NCBI RefSeq assembly: GCF_036884655.1
Contig: NC_088331.1
Coordinates: forward strand, 14,907,001-14,971,000
DNA: 64,000 bases
Reading direction: 5' to 3'
From: Musa acuminata AAA Group
Taxonomy: Eukaryota; Streptophyta; Magnoliopsida; Zingiberales; Musaceae
Shown here: one piece after another, positions 47,491 to 56,973 of the stretch
Position numbering within the stretch: position 1 is the first letter of the stretch
How the letters are laid out: each line of letters begins with the position of its first letter
The notes under the pieces: model-generated
What the model was told of the DNA's origin: nothing
Databases searched by the model: none
Seen by the model: only the letters and a program-made list of their open reading frames with translations
Translations under genes and position numbers: made by a program

Positions 47491-49362
47491 TTAATCATAC
47501 TCGTAGTTCTGATCCCACCAGCACATTAAAAGGTAAAGCGTGGGCAGAAAACCGACTATCAATCCAACTGCAAATGGAACTCCAAAGAAGACGAATTTGT
47601 CTTCGTCGTAATCATCATCGTCTTCCTTGTGGTTTGCTCCACTCAGAGTTGAGTTGCAGAAAAGCATGGAATTACTGTAGAGGCCGGGATTTCCTTCGAA
47701 ACTTGAACAGGGGAAGCTCGAGAACTGACCTCCACTTGGAATTACTCCTTGCAAATGATTGTAAGCTACACTGAAGAAAGACATAAAAGTAAGCCCAGCG
47801 AGAGAAGGCGGAATGCTTCCTGACAAATCGTTGTAAGACAAGTCCAACCTCTCCAAGTTGACCATGCTTGATAGCTGCTCAGGAATAGAACCTGAGAAGT
47901 TGTTCCAGCTTAAATCCAACAGATGAAGATACTTCAAATTCCCAAACTCTTTCCAAATTGATCCATTCAATCTGTTATGACTCAAGTCCAATGCTGGTGG
48001 GAAATGCGTGTAACTGTTGTAGATGAATGCCGCATCGATCGGCTTACTTCTATACCAGTAAAACAATGGCGTCTCAGGGGAAGAATCGTCATCCTGCAGG
48101 AGGGTTACCCCTGAAGTCAAACTCTTCAGTTCTGTCAAGGAGACTGGGATCTCCCCATAGAACGAGTTGTTTGACAAGATCAAGCGAAAGAGATGATCAA
48201 AACCTCCGAACCACGACGGTATCTCTCCGCTCAGATGATTAGATGATAGATCCACACCTCTTAGCTCTCTGCAATTTCTTAACCACGAGGGGATTGAACC
48301 TGTCAAACCACAGTTTCCCACGGTGAGAGAACGTAGGTTTGGAAACCCTCGGATTCCGTGCCCCGGCATTTCTTCACCTTGGAAGTTTTGGGCCAAACCA
48401 AGCACTGTCAAGTTATGGCACTCTTGGAGAACTTGCAGTGCCTCCGAAATATTTGAGAGACTATTTCCATTCAGATTCAGGTAGGAGAGGGATCGAAGGT
48501 TGCTAAACTTCTTGGGAACCTGTCCACTTAATTTGTTGAGAGACAAATTCAAGATGTTCAATGCCTTGCAAGAAAAGAGAACCTCCGGGATGAGCCCTTG
48601 TAATCTATTGTATCCAAGGTTGAGCGTGGTAAGACGGACTAATCGTCCGAAGTCGAGGTCGATGCTACCGCCGAGAGAATTGTTCCATAGATCAAGAGAC
48701 GTAAGCATCGAACACAAGGACAACGACGCGGGCAATCGACCCACAAAACCATTGGATTTAGCTGAGAAAACCTCGAGGTTTTGCAGGCCGTGAAACACGT
48801 CAGGAATGTTCCCGGTGAATCTGTTGTCAGAGACATCCAAATGGTGGAGGCTTGTGAGGTTTGCTATACCCAGTGGCAGCTTGCCTGACAAGCGGTTTCT
48901 GCCTAGATCGAGCACCTTCAAGAGCTTCAGGTGGAACAGCTCCGGCGGGATGGGGCCTCGGAATGAATTGTAGGAGAGGTTGAGGAAGCTCAGCTTGTCC
49001 AAAACAGCCATGGACGTCGATAGAACCCCTTCAAGACCCTTCCCGGATAAATCAAGACCGACGACTCTCGTGACACTGAGCACGCTAGAATTGGTAGAGG
49101 ACGAAGAGGAGATCGGGGAAGAAGAGAATAGAGCACAATAGACTCCTGGCCAACTGCAACAGTTGGTGTAATTAGCATCGGCAAGCGGCCAGTCGTGGAT
49201 TTGGGTGACGAGGCTGCGTGATAAACCATACAATGCTCCGAGATCGTTTGGGTTACAGCTATGGCTGTAGGAGCCGTAAGCACCGGTATTCTGCATGTAG
49301 AAGAGGAATAGTAGTAAGAGAATAGAGTCGTAGTAAGGATAGGTTGAAGATGCCTTCCTCAT
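47491..49362 (-). CDS. LRR receptor-like protein with PSKR-type ectodomain and no kinase
   Basis: A single exon of 623 aa. Residues 1-28 form a signal peptide (DSILLLLFLFYMQ). The N-terminal cap has the cysteine pattern CNPND...NCCSWPGVYC (about 36-78). About 20 plant-type LRRs follow (LxxLxLSxNxLSGxIP), interrupted near residues 420-460 by an island (FYWYRSKPIDAAFIYNSYTH) in the position of the hormone-binding island of PSKR1/PSY1R. After VIPSGGQFSSFPCSSFEGNP comes an acidic juxtamembrane stretch (KEDDDDYDEDK), a membrane helix (about 590-615, FFGVPFAVGLIVGFLPTLYL) and a 7-residue tail ending EYD. The family usually has a kinase here; this gene stops cleanly and I see no kinase relic downstream on the minus strand. 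It should sit in the plasma membrane and signal through a partner, as receptor-like proteins do through SOBIR1-type kinases. The ligand is unknown. A TATA box is about 60 bp upstream. Confidence 0.9.
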   Translation of the reverse strand: MRKASSTYPYYDSILLLLFLFYMQNTGAYGSYSHSCNPNDLGALYGLSRSLVTQIHDWPLADANYTNCCSWPGVYCALFSSSPISSSSSTNSSVLSVTRVVGLDLSGKGLEGVLSTSMAVLDKLSFLNLSYNSFRGPIPPELFHLKLLKVLDLGRNRLSGKLPLGIANLTSLHHLDVSDNRFTGNIPDVFHGLQNLEVFSAKSNGFVGRLPASLSLCSMLTSLDLWNNSLGGSIDLDFGRLVRLTTLNLGYNRLQGLIPEVLFSCKALNILNLSLNKLSGQVPKKFSNLRSLSYLNLNGNSLSNISEALQVLQECHNLTVLGLAQNFQGEEMPGHGIRGFPNLRSLTVGNCGLTGSIPSWLRNCRELRGVDLSSNHLSGEIPSWFGGFDHLFRLILSNNSFYGEIPVSLTELKSLTSGVTLLQDDDSSPETPLFYWYRSKPIDAAFIYNSYTHFPPALDLSHNRLNGSIWKEFGNLKYLHLLDLSWNNFSGSIPEQLSSMVNLERLDLSYNDLSGSIPPSLAGLTFMSFFSVAYNHLQGVIPSGGQFSSFPCSSFEGNPGLYSNSMLFCNSTLSGANHKEDDDDYDEDKFVFFGVPFAVGLIVGFLPTLYLLMCWWDQNYEYD

Positions 49363-49420
49363 GAGACTCAGATAACAGTGGAATGGAATGGCAAGGATGG
49401 AGCGAGTTCGGAAGAAGAGT

Positions 49421-49427
49421 TATATAA
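49421..49427 (-). promoter_or_regulatory. TATA box of the LRR receptor-like gene
   Basis: The minus strand reads ACTTATATAACTC, 59-65 bp upstream of the ATG, which would give a very short leader. Confidence 0.5.
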
Positions 49428-49429
49428 GT

Positions 49430-49849
49430 CATAAAATCTGACAAAACGTGGTTTGACTTTTTCTCCCAGGCTGCTTCTTTTCTTCTTATAAGACGGAAGG
49501 AAAGTCCTCTTATTTACAAATGGACAATGAAAAAGGTCAGCAAGATAACAGGTTGGGGCGTTCCTCCCAAGCGCATAAAAAAATATGTTAGATGTGCTTG
49601 ATTTCTTCACGTCTTTTTCTTTGAATAGAAGTCTATTGTTATTTTTTAAAAAACATAATCTATTGTTGATTTAAATATCTTTGAAGCCTTCACTTGATGG
49701 GAATGACACGATTTTATATTCTGCTTCATATCATCTGATTGAACTATACAAAAAGTCTACATAAAATACTTCTCAAATAGAGATGGCAGAATCCACATGC
49801 CATTGAAAAGATGATTGGACTAGAATAGGGAAGATGAAAAATTGACCTC
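49430..49849. other. upstream region of the LRR gene
   Basis: No gene or repeat boundary is recognised. It is mixed-composition promoter-side DNA. 49835-49870 repeats a short piece of the LRR gene 3' region (TGACCTCCACTTGGAATTA, also at 47728-47746). Confidence 0.4.
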
Positions 49850-51660
49850 CACTTGGAATTAGTCCTTATGGTTTTGGCAAACTCTCAAACGGAGTTCTTT
49901 ATTTATTTTTCATTGAAAATTATTTTAATGAGTTTCATGGATCTAAGTTCTTAATAGTTGAGGGTAAACTATACTTATCTTCATTTCTAAAAAAAATAAT
50001 GAGAAGAATCCCCTAAACCTAACTAAAATTGATTTATAAAATTTTTTTGATTCTCTTTCCTGGTCTACCCTTCCTAGAATCCAAACTTTCCCTTACCTTT
50101 CATCAATTAGATCTTGGCCTATGTTGTCTCTGTAAATTTAACTATCAACTGAATAACTATTCTTCCAATTGGTTTAAAGGCTATTGAGGCATCTGGTAGG
50201 GACACCTAATTTCTCTTATTTGTTCGTAATTATCCAACAACTCCTTTTTATACTTTTCGATAAGTATGTTGAAAGAAACAAGATTAGGTCTTCAACTATT
50301 AAAAACGTTGGGATCTCTCATCTATTTATGTAGATGATATCTTGATAACTATTAAGGCCACCACTAATTCTTACATGAACATATCCAATGTTATATTCCA
50401 ACCTTATGTGCCTTAACATTAACAAGAGTAAATTTATATATTTTTTCAAGCAAGATAAGATTGATGTTAAACATAGAGTTTTTAACTCCCTCAAATTTAC
50501 TAAGGAATCTAGGTAACATTGTCACGACTAAATCCCTTATATTAAAAACCAAATCATTAAGAAATTTCTCGGTGGGATCAAGTTAAGTTAGAAAAGTGAC
50601 CTTGATTAATTTAATCCTAAGCTCTATCCCCTTCCACTCCACCGTTGTTAGTTGTTGGACCACCAACAAATTTGCCAACTTTATTTTTAAGAATAATAAG
50701 TTCTTTTTTCAACAAATTTGCTAACTTTATTTTTAAGAATAATAAATTCTTTTTTTGGGTGACTCTCTCTCTCATAGAGAGATCAGGTTCTTTAGTTGGA
50801 ATCAGATAATGGCCCTCAAAGAATTTGAGAGTTTTTGAGAGTTTGGTTTGGTATACTATTAATACTAGGCGTATCCTCTCTGTTCTCACCAAGTCCAATA
50901 TTCTTTGGGCTAGAGTCTTGAATATCAAGTATGATTTTCTTGATCCTTGGGACTTGGGTTGTGAAAAAGCTTTTCAAATGTCAAAAATAATTAACAACAT
51001 TATCCACTGTGTTAAGAAAGGTCTTGAGAGGATTATTAAGTATTGTCTAGGTTTAGTGAGGACCCTTGGCTTTTTTAACAAACCTCCTAGCAAATGACAT
51101 ATATTTTTTAATTATGAGGAGATCAATAATATTCTATGTATTAATGACTCGCCGATGAACATATCCTATTGACTTGTATTTTTCATTCTTTTCTACTAGG
51201 TAAGATTATAGATATACAGTTATCCCCTGAGTCCAATGATAGATAGTTGGGTTTAGAATCCACAACTTCAAGAGTTAGTGGCTTCTATGAGCATCTATCG
51301 GTCGTTAAGGGATAGATATATAGACTATGATAGAGATTGGGATGGTTAAAAGATTGTTTGAAATCTGAGTGTTCTACTTAGGATCAAAATCTTTCTATTG
51401 AAACTCTTATCGGGGCAATTGTCTACTTCATTATGACACTTCATTATGACTTTCTAATATTCAATGAAATGTTGATCGGTGTTTTGTTTGTCACATTCGG
51501 TTATACTCTGTTAAACATATTCTCCTTTCCTATAGCTTTGCTAGAGCATATTGGGACATGCTTCAATCCAAACTCAGTTTTGGATTCTTTTTCATGCGTA
51601 AGTGGTTCAATGTGATTAGTCATGGGAAGAAGAAGAATGGGGGTATGATAGGGGAAAAAA
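49850..51660 (+). mobile_element. LINE (L1-type) reverse transcriptase remnant
   Basis: Although full of stops, the order of plant LINE motifs is legible on the plus strand: ISHLF then a DDIL-like box near 50315-50345, a KVTLINLILSSIP-like block near 50600-50635 (the L1 GRLxLIxSVLSSIP motif), the nearby WTTNKFANFIFKN block, and SNILWARVLNIKYDFLDPWD (open at 50825-51097), which matches the L1 C-terminal SLWARVLRxKY region. The 5' part and the endonuclease are not seen. Boundaries are approximate. Confidence 0.6.
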
Positions 51661-51667
51661 TGGCGAT

Positions 51668-51680
51668 GTGACACGCCATC
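51668..51680 (+). repeat. left piece of an LTR split by the Sirevirus
   Basis: TGTGACACGCCATC just before the Sirevirus looks like an LTR start; sequence resumes at 61192 after the duplicated CCATC. The short length makes this inference only. Confidence 0.35.
51676..51680. repeat. target site duplication CCATC (left)
   Basis: CCATC at 51676-51680 is repeated at 61192-61196 directly outside the two LTRs, the 5-bp duplication expected of copia integrase. Confidence 0.9.
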
Positions 51681-52961
51681 TGTTAGGATCAGAGCGGCAC
51701 TAAGAGGGGGGGGTGAATTAGTGCAGCGGATTAAAACTTCGATTTTAATCAAAATCTTTCGTACGTTAAGAACGAAACTTGAGAAATTTAACTTGAAGGC
51801 GTATTCTTAAAGTTACGCAGCAAAAGTAATACAAACTAAAGCAGTAAGAAGATTTGCAGTAATGTAAATGACAACAATAAAAAGCAAACCAGAGATTACG
51901 CCGATTTTTAGAGTGGTTCGGTCAAATGACCTACTCCACTTGCGAGGCCCCTCTTCGATGAGGCTCCCACCTTCCACTAGCAAGTCTCTTGAAATGGAAG
52001 GGTAAACACCCCTCTTACAACCTTTTACAAGCAGCTCCACCTCTTACAAATTTTCAATAAGAAAGAAGGAGGAGAACTTTCTAGCAAATTGAAAACAAGA
52101 CTTGCTAAGACTTTCTAAGACTTTTCTCTCAATCAAAATGCTTCTCAAAAGTTGTAACCTCAGTTGAGATTTGAGGGGTATTTATAGGCCTCAAGAGGAT
52201 TCAAATTTTGGGTTTCAAAATTTGAATTCTTTTAGGGTTCCCGGTGCTGGAGGTTCCACCGCCCAGCCAGGCGGTGCCACCGCCCAGCACTCGGGTACTG
52301 GACGGTGCAACCGCCCAGCCAAGGAGGTGTCACCGCCCAGCACTCGGGTGCTGGGCGGTTCCACCGCCCAACTAGGCGGTGCCACCGCCTACAGTGATTT
52401 CAGCCCAACTACAGTGTTTTCAACCACTAGTTGGGCTTCAATCTTGGCTCTCTAGTTCGCTGGTTTAGCTTAATTTTTAGCCTAAACCAACTCTGACTTT
52501 GGGCCCAGTTGGCCCCTAACCAGGATATAGGATTATCTCTTAATCCTAATCCTAATTACAAGTGGACTACATAACCAAAACACATCCTAAGCAAATTTTC
52601 AACCGCGAACGTCGAGTCTTGTTCCGGCGAGCTTTCCGACGAACTTCTTCCGACGGACTCCCTGCAAGCTCCCAATCTTTGTGATGACTTTTAACGAGTA
52701 GCCGAGCCTTCTCGGTGATCTCCGCGAGCCTCCGACGATTTCTTCGGCAAACTTCCGACACGTTCCCGATTTCTTCTCGGATGGTTCCGGCAGCATCTCC
52801 GATGATTCTTCGGTCTCTTAAACGTCCATCGAGCTCGACTCCGGTATCCTTGCTTTATGTTTTCTGGTTATCGTAGTTAATCCTGCACACTTAACTCAAT
52901 AATATGGATTAGATCAATTAACCCACCAATTGATTATATCATCAAAATCCGAGATTCAACA
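51681..52961 (-). repeat. 3' LTR of the Sirevirus (1281 bp)
   Basis: The plus-strand reading is TGTTAGGATCAGAGC...GAGATTCAACA. It differs from the 5' LTR at about 51691, 52038, 52079 and 52422. It carries the palindromic GGCGGT-N-ACCGCC array at 52251-52389 and a minus-strand TATA box at 52179-52186. Confidence 0.95.
52251..52389. repeat. palindromic GGCGGTGCCACCGCC array in the 3' LTR
   Basis: Exact GGCGGTGCCACCGCC copies are at 52270-52284 and 52375-52389, with GGCGGTTCCACCGCC at 52354-52368 and several half or changed units between. The block lies about 65-200 bp upstream of the TATA box in the direction of transcription. The same block is at 60481-60619 in the 5' LTR. Confidence 0.9.
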
Positions 52962-53633
52962 ATCTCTCCCTTTTTGATGATGACAATCAATTGATGACGG
53001 AGTTAAACATAACTCCCCCTATCTATATGCCATATTATGAGAAGATAAAAAAAAACACTTGAATTCCATCCCATTGGATTCAAGCATAACCCGATAAGTT
53101 CTAATCGTAGAACTCTATCGTTATCCTCATTAAACAATAGTAAGTACGAAACTTTGATGAAAATCTTTTTCAAGTCGAAAGATAAGAGACAAATTTTACT
53201 ATGACAAGAGATAAAGATTTTCAACTTGAATTGCATGATTATACATTTTAGACATGCATTCAATATGATCAATCAATCTTACGATATTTTCAAGGATTTT
53301 GCAAGGCATATAAGATAATCATCTATCGATCACTTTTCTCAAGGATTTTGCAATTCATATTTTGTCATGCTATTAAGAATGATATAAGTCATCACTTTTC
53401 TCCCCCTTTGTCATCAACAAAAAGAGACAAGCCAGCTAATTGATGATCATAGAAAAAGGTATAGCATTTATCAAAGTTCATCATTCAAATTTGCCAGAAA
53501 TAGTTTATCCAAAAGACATCATCATCTATGCAGACAGTAGTTATCTAAAGGAAAGATCAGTTATCATACAATCGATGACAAACATGAACTTGTTTTTAAA
53601 AGCAAACAGGACAGAATAAAAAGATACATCAAT
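52962..53633 (-). other. Sirevirus 3' non-coding region with repeated polypurine tracts
   Basis: Between the third ORF and the 3' LTR the minus strand has three G-rich purine tracts: one abutting the LTR (AAAAAGGGAGAGAT, about 52962-52975), one at about 53011-53022 (ATAGGGGGAGTTATG) and one at about 53398-53412 (ACAAAGGGGGAGAAAAG). The first is the functional position. Extra copies upstream of the LTR are a known trait of Sireviruses. Confidence 0.65.
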
Positions 53634-54728
53634 TTAATCCTTAGGAGGTAATCCACAGTGCTGATACATGATATCTATTTTTTCATTCATCTGTCGTAGT
53701 GTCTTCAAAATTTCAACTTGTTGATTCTGAATTTGTTCTTGCTGTGATTTGATCTGAGATAGCTCCGCCATAATGAAATTTTCAGAGGAGGAAACAGGAG
53801 CTGAAGGTGCTGCTCCAAAGGGACTAGGAGGAGGAGATTCACTTCCCATAAGAATTGGTGTTTCAGGTTGTTCTATTGGTGTAGGTATTGGATCCGTCCT
53901 TCTAGGCTGCCTAACCCATATGCCATTGCTAAAAGTGCACCTAAGTTTTTTTAGCAGGTTTTTATTTATTATGTTATATCGATCATTTTGAATAGATTCT
54001 TCATCGGGTGGAATGCAAATGTCATAGGCACGAAGAATTCTAGTGATTAACCTCCCATATGGCAATATAGTATCTTTAGTCATAATTTCCTGCATGTGTT
54101 GGCGAATCAAGTACCCAAAACAATTATGCTGACCGGTCATAATCCAATACATGGTTCCTATTTCTAATTGACTTACTTCGTCAAGATGAAATTGTTTGGG
54201 GAATATGATGCTTGTGATAATGTGATGAAGAATTTTAGAGTTGAAAGGCATTAAGTGTTCACAGCTCTTGGGTAGGAAGTCAAGGTTTGGATTTGCAAAA
54301 ATTGTTTTCACGGCTTCGGAATAGGTTGCTCCTATTTTTTTGACGTCCCATTTACCCTTAAAATAGCATCCCCTGTCTTTTTCAGTTATGCCAATTAGCT
54401 CACAAATGGTGCTGTCAAAAATTCTAATGGGTGTTCCTAGAATGTAAGTGCTTAGGCTATCATTGTCTTCATATAGGTTGGCATAGAACAATTTCACTAA
54501 CCGTGGATAGATTGATTCATCTATTTGTAGTAGAGGTAGAGCTTCTAGTTGAGCAAACCACTTAATGGGATCTAAGTCCTCTAGTTCATCCAAATCAACG
54601 TATTTTCCCTTATGGACACATCGTGTTTCAAATTTTGGAAAGCTAAGGGCTACCTCTTTTGATCTAAAAAGGTCATGGTTATATGAATCTCCTTCAATCC
54701 TTATTCCTTTTGATCTCTTTGGTGCCAT
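53634..54728 (-). CDS. Sirevirus third ORF, plant-transposon-protein domain and coiled coil
   Basis: 364 aa, intact. Residues about 20-250 resemble the 'putative plant transposon protein' domain found next to many plant LTR elements: LDELEDLDPIKWFAQLEALP, YPRLVKLFYANLY, LSTYILGTPIRIFDSTICEL. The C-terminal third is proline-rich (IPTPIEQPETPILMGSESPP) and ends in a coiled coil (SQIKSQQEQIQNQQVEILKT). I see no signal peptide and no membrane helix, so the label envelope, sometimes used for ORFs in this place, is not supported here. Function is unknown. An acceptor-like TTGTCTAG ends 3 nt before the ATG, and a donor-like AAG|GTAACA lies about 80 nt further upstream, so translation from a spliced short RNA is possible. 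Confidence 0.8.
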   Translation of the reverse strand: MAPKRSKGIRIEGDSYNHDLFRSKEVALSFPKFETRCVHKGKYVDLDELEDLDPIKWFAQLEALPLLQIDESIYPRLVKLFYANLYEDNDSLSTYILGTPIRIFDSTICELIGITEKDRGCYFKGKWDVKKIGATYSEAVKTIFANPNLDFLPKSCEHLMPFNSKILHHIITSIIFPKQFHLDEVSQLEIGTMYWIMTGQHNCFGYLIRQHMQEIMTKDTILPYGRLITRILRAYDICIPPDEESIQNDRYNIINKNLLKKLRCTFSNGIWVRQPRRTDPIPTPIEQPETPILMGSESPPPSPFGAAPSAPVSSSENFIMAELSQIKSQQEQIQNQQVEILKTLRQMNEKIDIMYQHCGLPPKD

Positions 54729-54935
54729 TTTCTAGACAAGATAATGATGAAATTGTGAAAAATAAGCAAGAGAAAGAGAAAAGATAAGAGGGATTTCAAG
54801 TGTTACCTTGTGGAGATTATGTTGAGAGATGGAAAGCTTGGACCACCAAGAATCCTTCTCCAATGTTTCTAAGAGGTAGAATGAGGGTTAGAGGGACTGG
54901 GAGAGGGTTTTGGAGAGGTGTTTCTTCGGGTTGGG
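54729..54935 (-). promoter_or_regulatory. leader of the third ORF with a putative intron
   Basis: On the minus strand this is CT-rich (ACACCTCTCCAAAACCCTCT), similar to plant 5' UTRs, then CACAAG|GTAACA near 54808, a T-rich stretch and TTGTCTAG|AAAATGG at 54732. The intron would be about 75-80 nt, short but within the plant range. It could also act only as an acceptor for a distant donor in the LTR leader. No RNA evidence is available. Confidence 0.45.
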
Positions 54936-55076
54936 GGCGGTGTCACCGCCGGCCCTAACCCCTCGGGTTAAAAGGGTGACTCGGTCGGTGTCACCGCCAA
55001 ACTGGTCGGTGTCACCGCCTGGCGCCCGAGCGCCAGTCGGTCCAACCGCCGGATCTGGCGGTGCCACCGCTGGCAT
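54936..55076. repeat. internal palindromic GGCGGTGTCACCGCC block
   Basis: The units are GGCGGTGTCACCGCC at about 54937-54951, two further CGGTGTCACCGCC units near 54989 and 55006, CGGTCCAACCGCC near 55038 and GGCGGTGCCACCGC near 55057. The motif is that of the LTRs, but the spacing and spacers differ, so this is not a simple LTR fragment. It lies just upstream of the third-ORF leader. Confidence 0.85.
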
Positions 55077-55216
55077 CACGCGGAGGAAAGAAAAAAATTT
55101 TTCCCTTTCTGTTGTTTAGCTTCTTTCCTCAAGATCATAATTCATACTTTAATGGATCATTTTGAATTGTAGAAGAAGGAAGAATTCAAATTTATAAACG
55201 AAGGGAAAAGAACGAG

Positions 55217-55242
55217 TTTTTTTTTTTTTTTTTTTTTTTTTT
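55217..55242 (-). repeat. A26 tract after the pol stop codon
   Basis: 26 uninterrupted T on the plus strand are A26 in the element's sense strand, starting 12 nt after the pol stop at 55255. Such a run in a young element may vary in length between copies. Confidence 0.9.
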
Positions 55243-55254
55243 GTGAAGTTCATT

Positions 55255-56973
55255 TTAGGGACAATTTAGCATGCCTAATTCCCTTCGGATGAATTCAAAT
55301 TGGTCTTCATTCAAAGCTTTTGTAAATATATCTGCTAATTGATGCTTTGTGTCAATGAATTCTAGAACAACATCATTGTTAAAAATATGATTGCGTATGA
55401 AATGATGCCTAACGTCGATGTGCTTAGTTCTAGAGTGCTGAATTGGATTTTTAGTAAGGCATATGGCACTAGTATTATCACATTTTATGGGAATATTTTT
55501 AAAGTGAATTCCATAGTCTTCTAATGTATTTTTCATCCAAATTACTTGTGCACAACATGCACTTGCAGCAATGTATTCGGCTTCCGCCGTAGATAGTGCG
55601 ACTGAATTTTGTTTCTTAGAAGTCCAAGAAACAAGTGCATGTCCTAAAAATTGGCATGTTCCGGATGTACTTTTTCTATCTATCCTGCATCCGCCAAAAT
55701 CGGCATCTGCATAAGCTATTAGATCGAATTTTTCAGATTTTGGATACCACAATCCTAAATTTGGAGTTCCTTTGAGATATCTAAATATTCTTTTAACACT
55801 CTTAAGATGAGATAATTTAGGATTAGATTGAAACCTAGCGCAAAGTCCTACACTAAACATAATATCTGGTCTAGTCGCAGTGAGGTAGAGTAGACTACCT
55901 ATCATTCCCCTATATGTTTTTTGATCGAAACTTTCACCATTTTCATCCATATCTAACTTAGTCGTAGTACTCATAGGGGTGTTTATTGCTTTTGAATTAT
56001 CCATGTTAAATCGTTTTAACAATTCTAATGTATATTTCGATTGGTTAAGAAATATACCATCACTAAGTTGTTTGATTTGTAATCCCAAAAAGAAAGTTAA
56101 TTCACCCATTAAACTCATTTCAAATTCAAGACTCATACATTTGGCAAATGATTCACATAGTGATTCATCCGAAGAGCCAAACACAATATCGTCAACATAA
56201 ATTTGCACAATAAGAAAATTATTTTCAAAATGTTTAATAAACAATGTAGTATCAACCTTGCCTTTGGTAAAATTATTTAAAATAAGAAAGGAACTAAGCC
56301 TTTCATACCAAGCTCTAGGAGCTTGTTTTAAGCCATAGAGAGCTTTAGTCAATTTGAATACATGATTAGGAAGAAGAGAATTTTCAAATCCGGGAGGTTG
56401 TTCGACAAATACTTCTTCGGAAATAAAACCATTCAAGAAAGCACTTTTAACATCCATTTGAAATAGTTTAAAATTATTACTACTAGCATAGGCAAGGAGC
56501 ATCCTTATGGCTTCTAATCGAGCCACGGGAGCGAAGGTTTCATCGTAATCGATACCTTCTTCTTGGTTGAAACCTTTGGCCACTAATCTAGCCTTGTTTC
56601 TAACCACGATACCATTTTCGTCTTGCTTGTTTCTAAAGACCCACTTAGTACCTATGACTAAGTGGTCACTTGGTCTAGGAACAAGCTTCCATACCTCATT
56701 CCTCTCAAATTGGTTCAATTCTTCTTGCATTGCAATGATCCAAAAATCATCTTTTAAGGCTTCGTCAATGCATTTAGGTTCAATTTGAGAAAGGAAAGCG
56801 GCGTTAGCACAGAAATTTTTGAAAGAAGAACGAGTTTGAACCCCTTTTGATGTATCTCCTATAATTTGCTCTTTTGGATGAGCATCTACATACTTCCATT
56901 CTTTTGGTAAAGAAATTTCGGAAGAAGATGCATTCAAAAGGCTATTTTGAGGAGAGGGTTCATTTAAATTCAA
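55255..56973 (-). CDS. Sirevirus pol, reverse transcriptase and RNase H part
   Basis: 572 aa. RT motifs: [80 protein letters not shown] and the catalytic [15 protein letters not shown]. RNase [55 protein letters not shown] and [10 protein letters not shown], ending ELGMLNCP. Every core motif is present. The upstream integrase frame is shifted relative to this one near 56985, so the full polyprotein needs one frame change; the ATG at 56973 is probably not a natural start. Confidence 0.9.
   Translation of the reverse strand: MNLNEPSPQNSLLNASSSEISLPKEWKYVDAHPKEQIIGDTSKGVQTRSSFKNFCANAAFLSQIEPKCIDEALKDDFWIIAMQEELNQFERNEVWKLVPRPSDHLVIGTKWVFRNKQDENGIVVRNKARLVAKGFNQEEGIDYDETFAPVARLEAIRMLLAYASSNNFKLFQMDVKSAFLNGFISEEVFVEQPPGFENSLLPNHVFKLTKALYGLKQAPRAWYERLSSFLILNNFTKGKVDTTLFIKHFENNFLIVQIYVDDIVFGSSDESLCESFAKCMSLEFEMSLMGELTFFLGLQIKQLSDGIFLNQSKYTLELLKRFNMDNSKAINTPMSTTTKLDMDENGESFDQKTYRGMIGSLLYLTATRPDIMFSVGLCARFQSNPKLSHLKSVKRIFRYLKGTPNLGLWYPKSEKFDLIAYADADFGGCRIDRKSTSGTCQFLGHALVSWTSKKQNSVALSTAEAEYIAASACCAQVIWMKNTLEDYGIHFKNIPIKCDNTSAICLTKNPIQHSRTKHIDVRHHFIRNHIFNNDVVLEFIDTKHQLADIFTKALNEDQFEFIRRELGMLNCP

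Noticed and set aside
47334..48793. Plus-strand frames inside and next to the LRR gene
   Set aside because: They are antisense shadows of the LRR coding frame, with no domain of their own.
52171..52455. 94-aa plus-strand frame duplicated at 60401-60685
   Set aside because: It is a translation of the palindromic LTR block; duplicated because both LTRs carry it. No coding evidence.
53634..54728. Calling the third ORF an envelope gene
   Set aside because: No signal peptide, membrane helix or fusion-like segment can be seen; position after pol alone is not enough.
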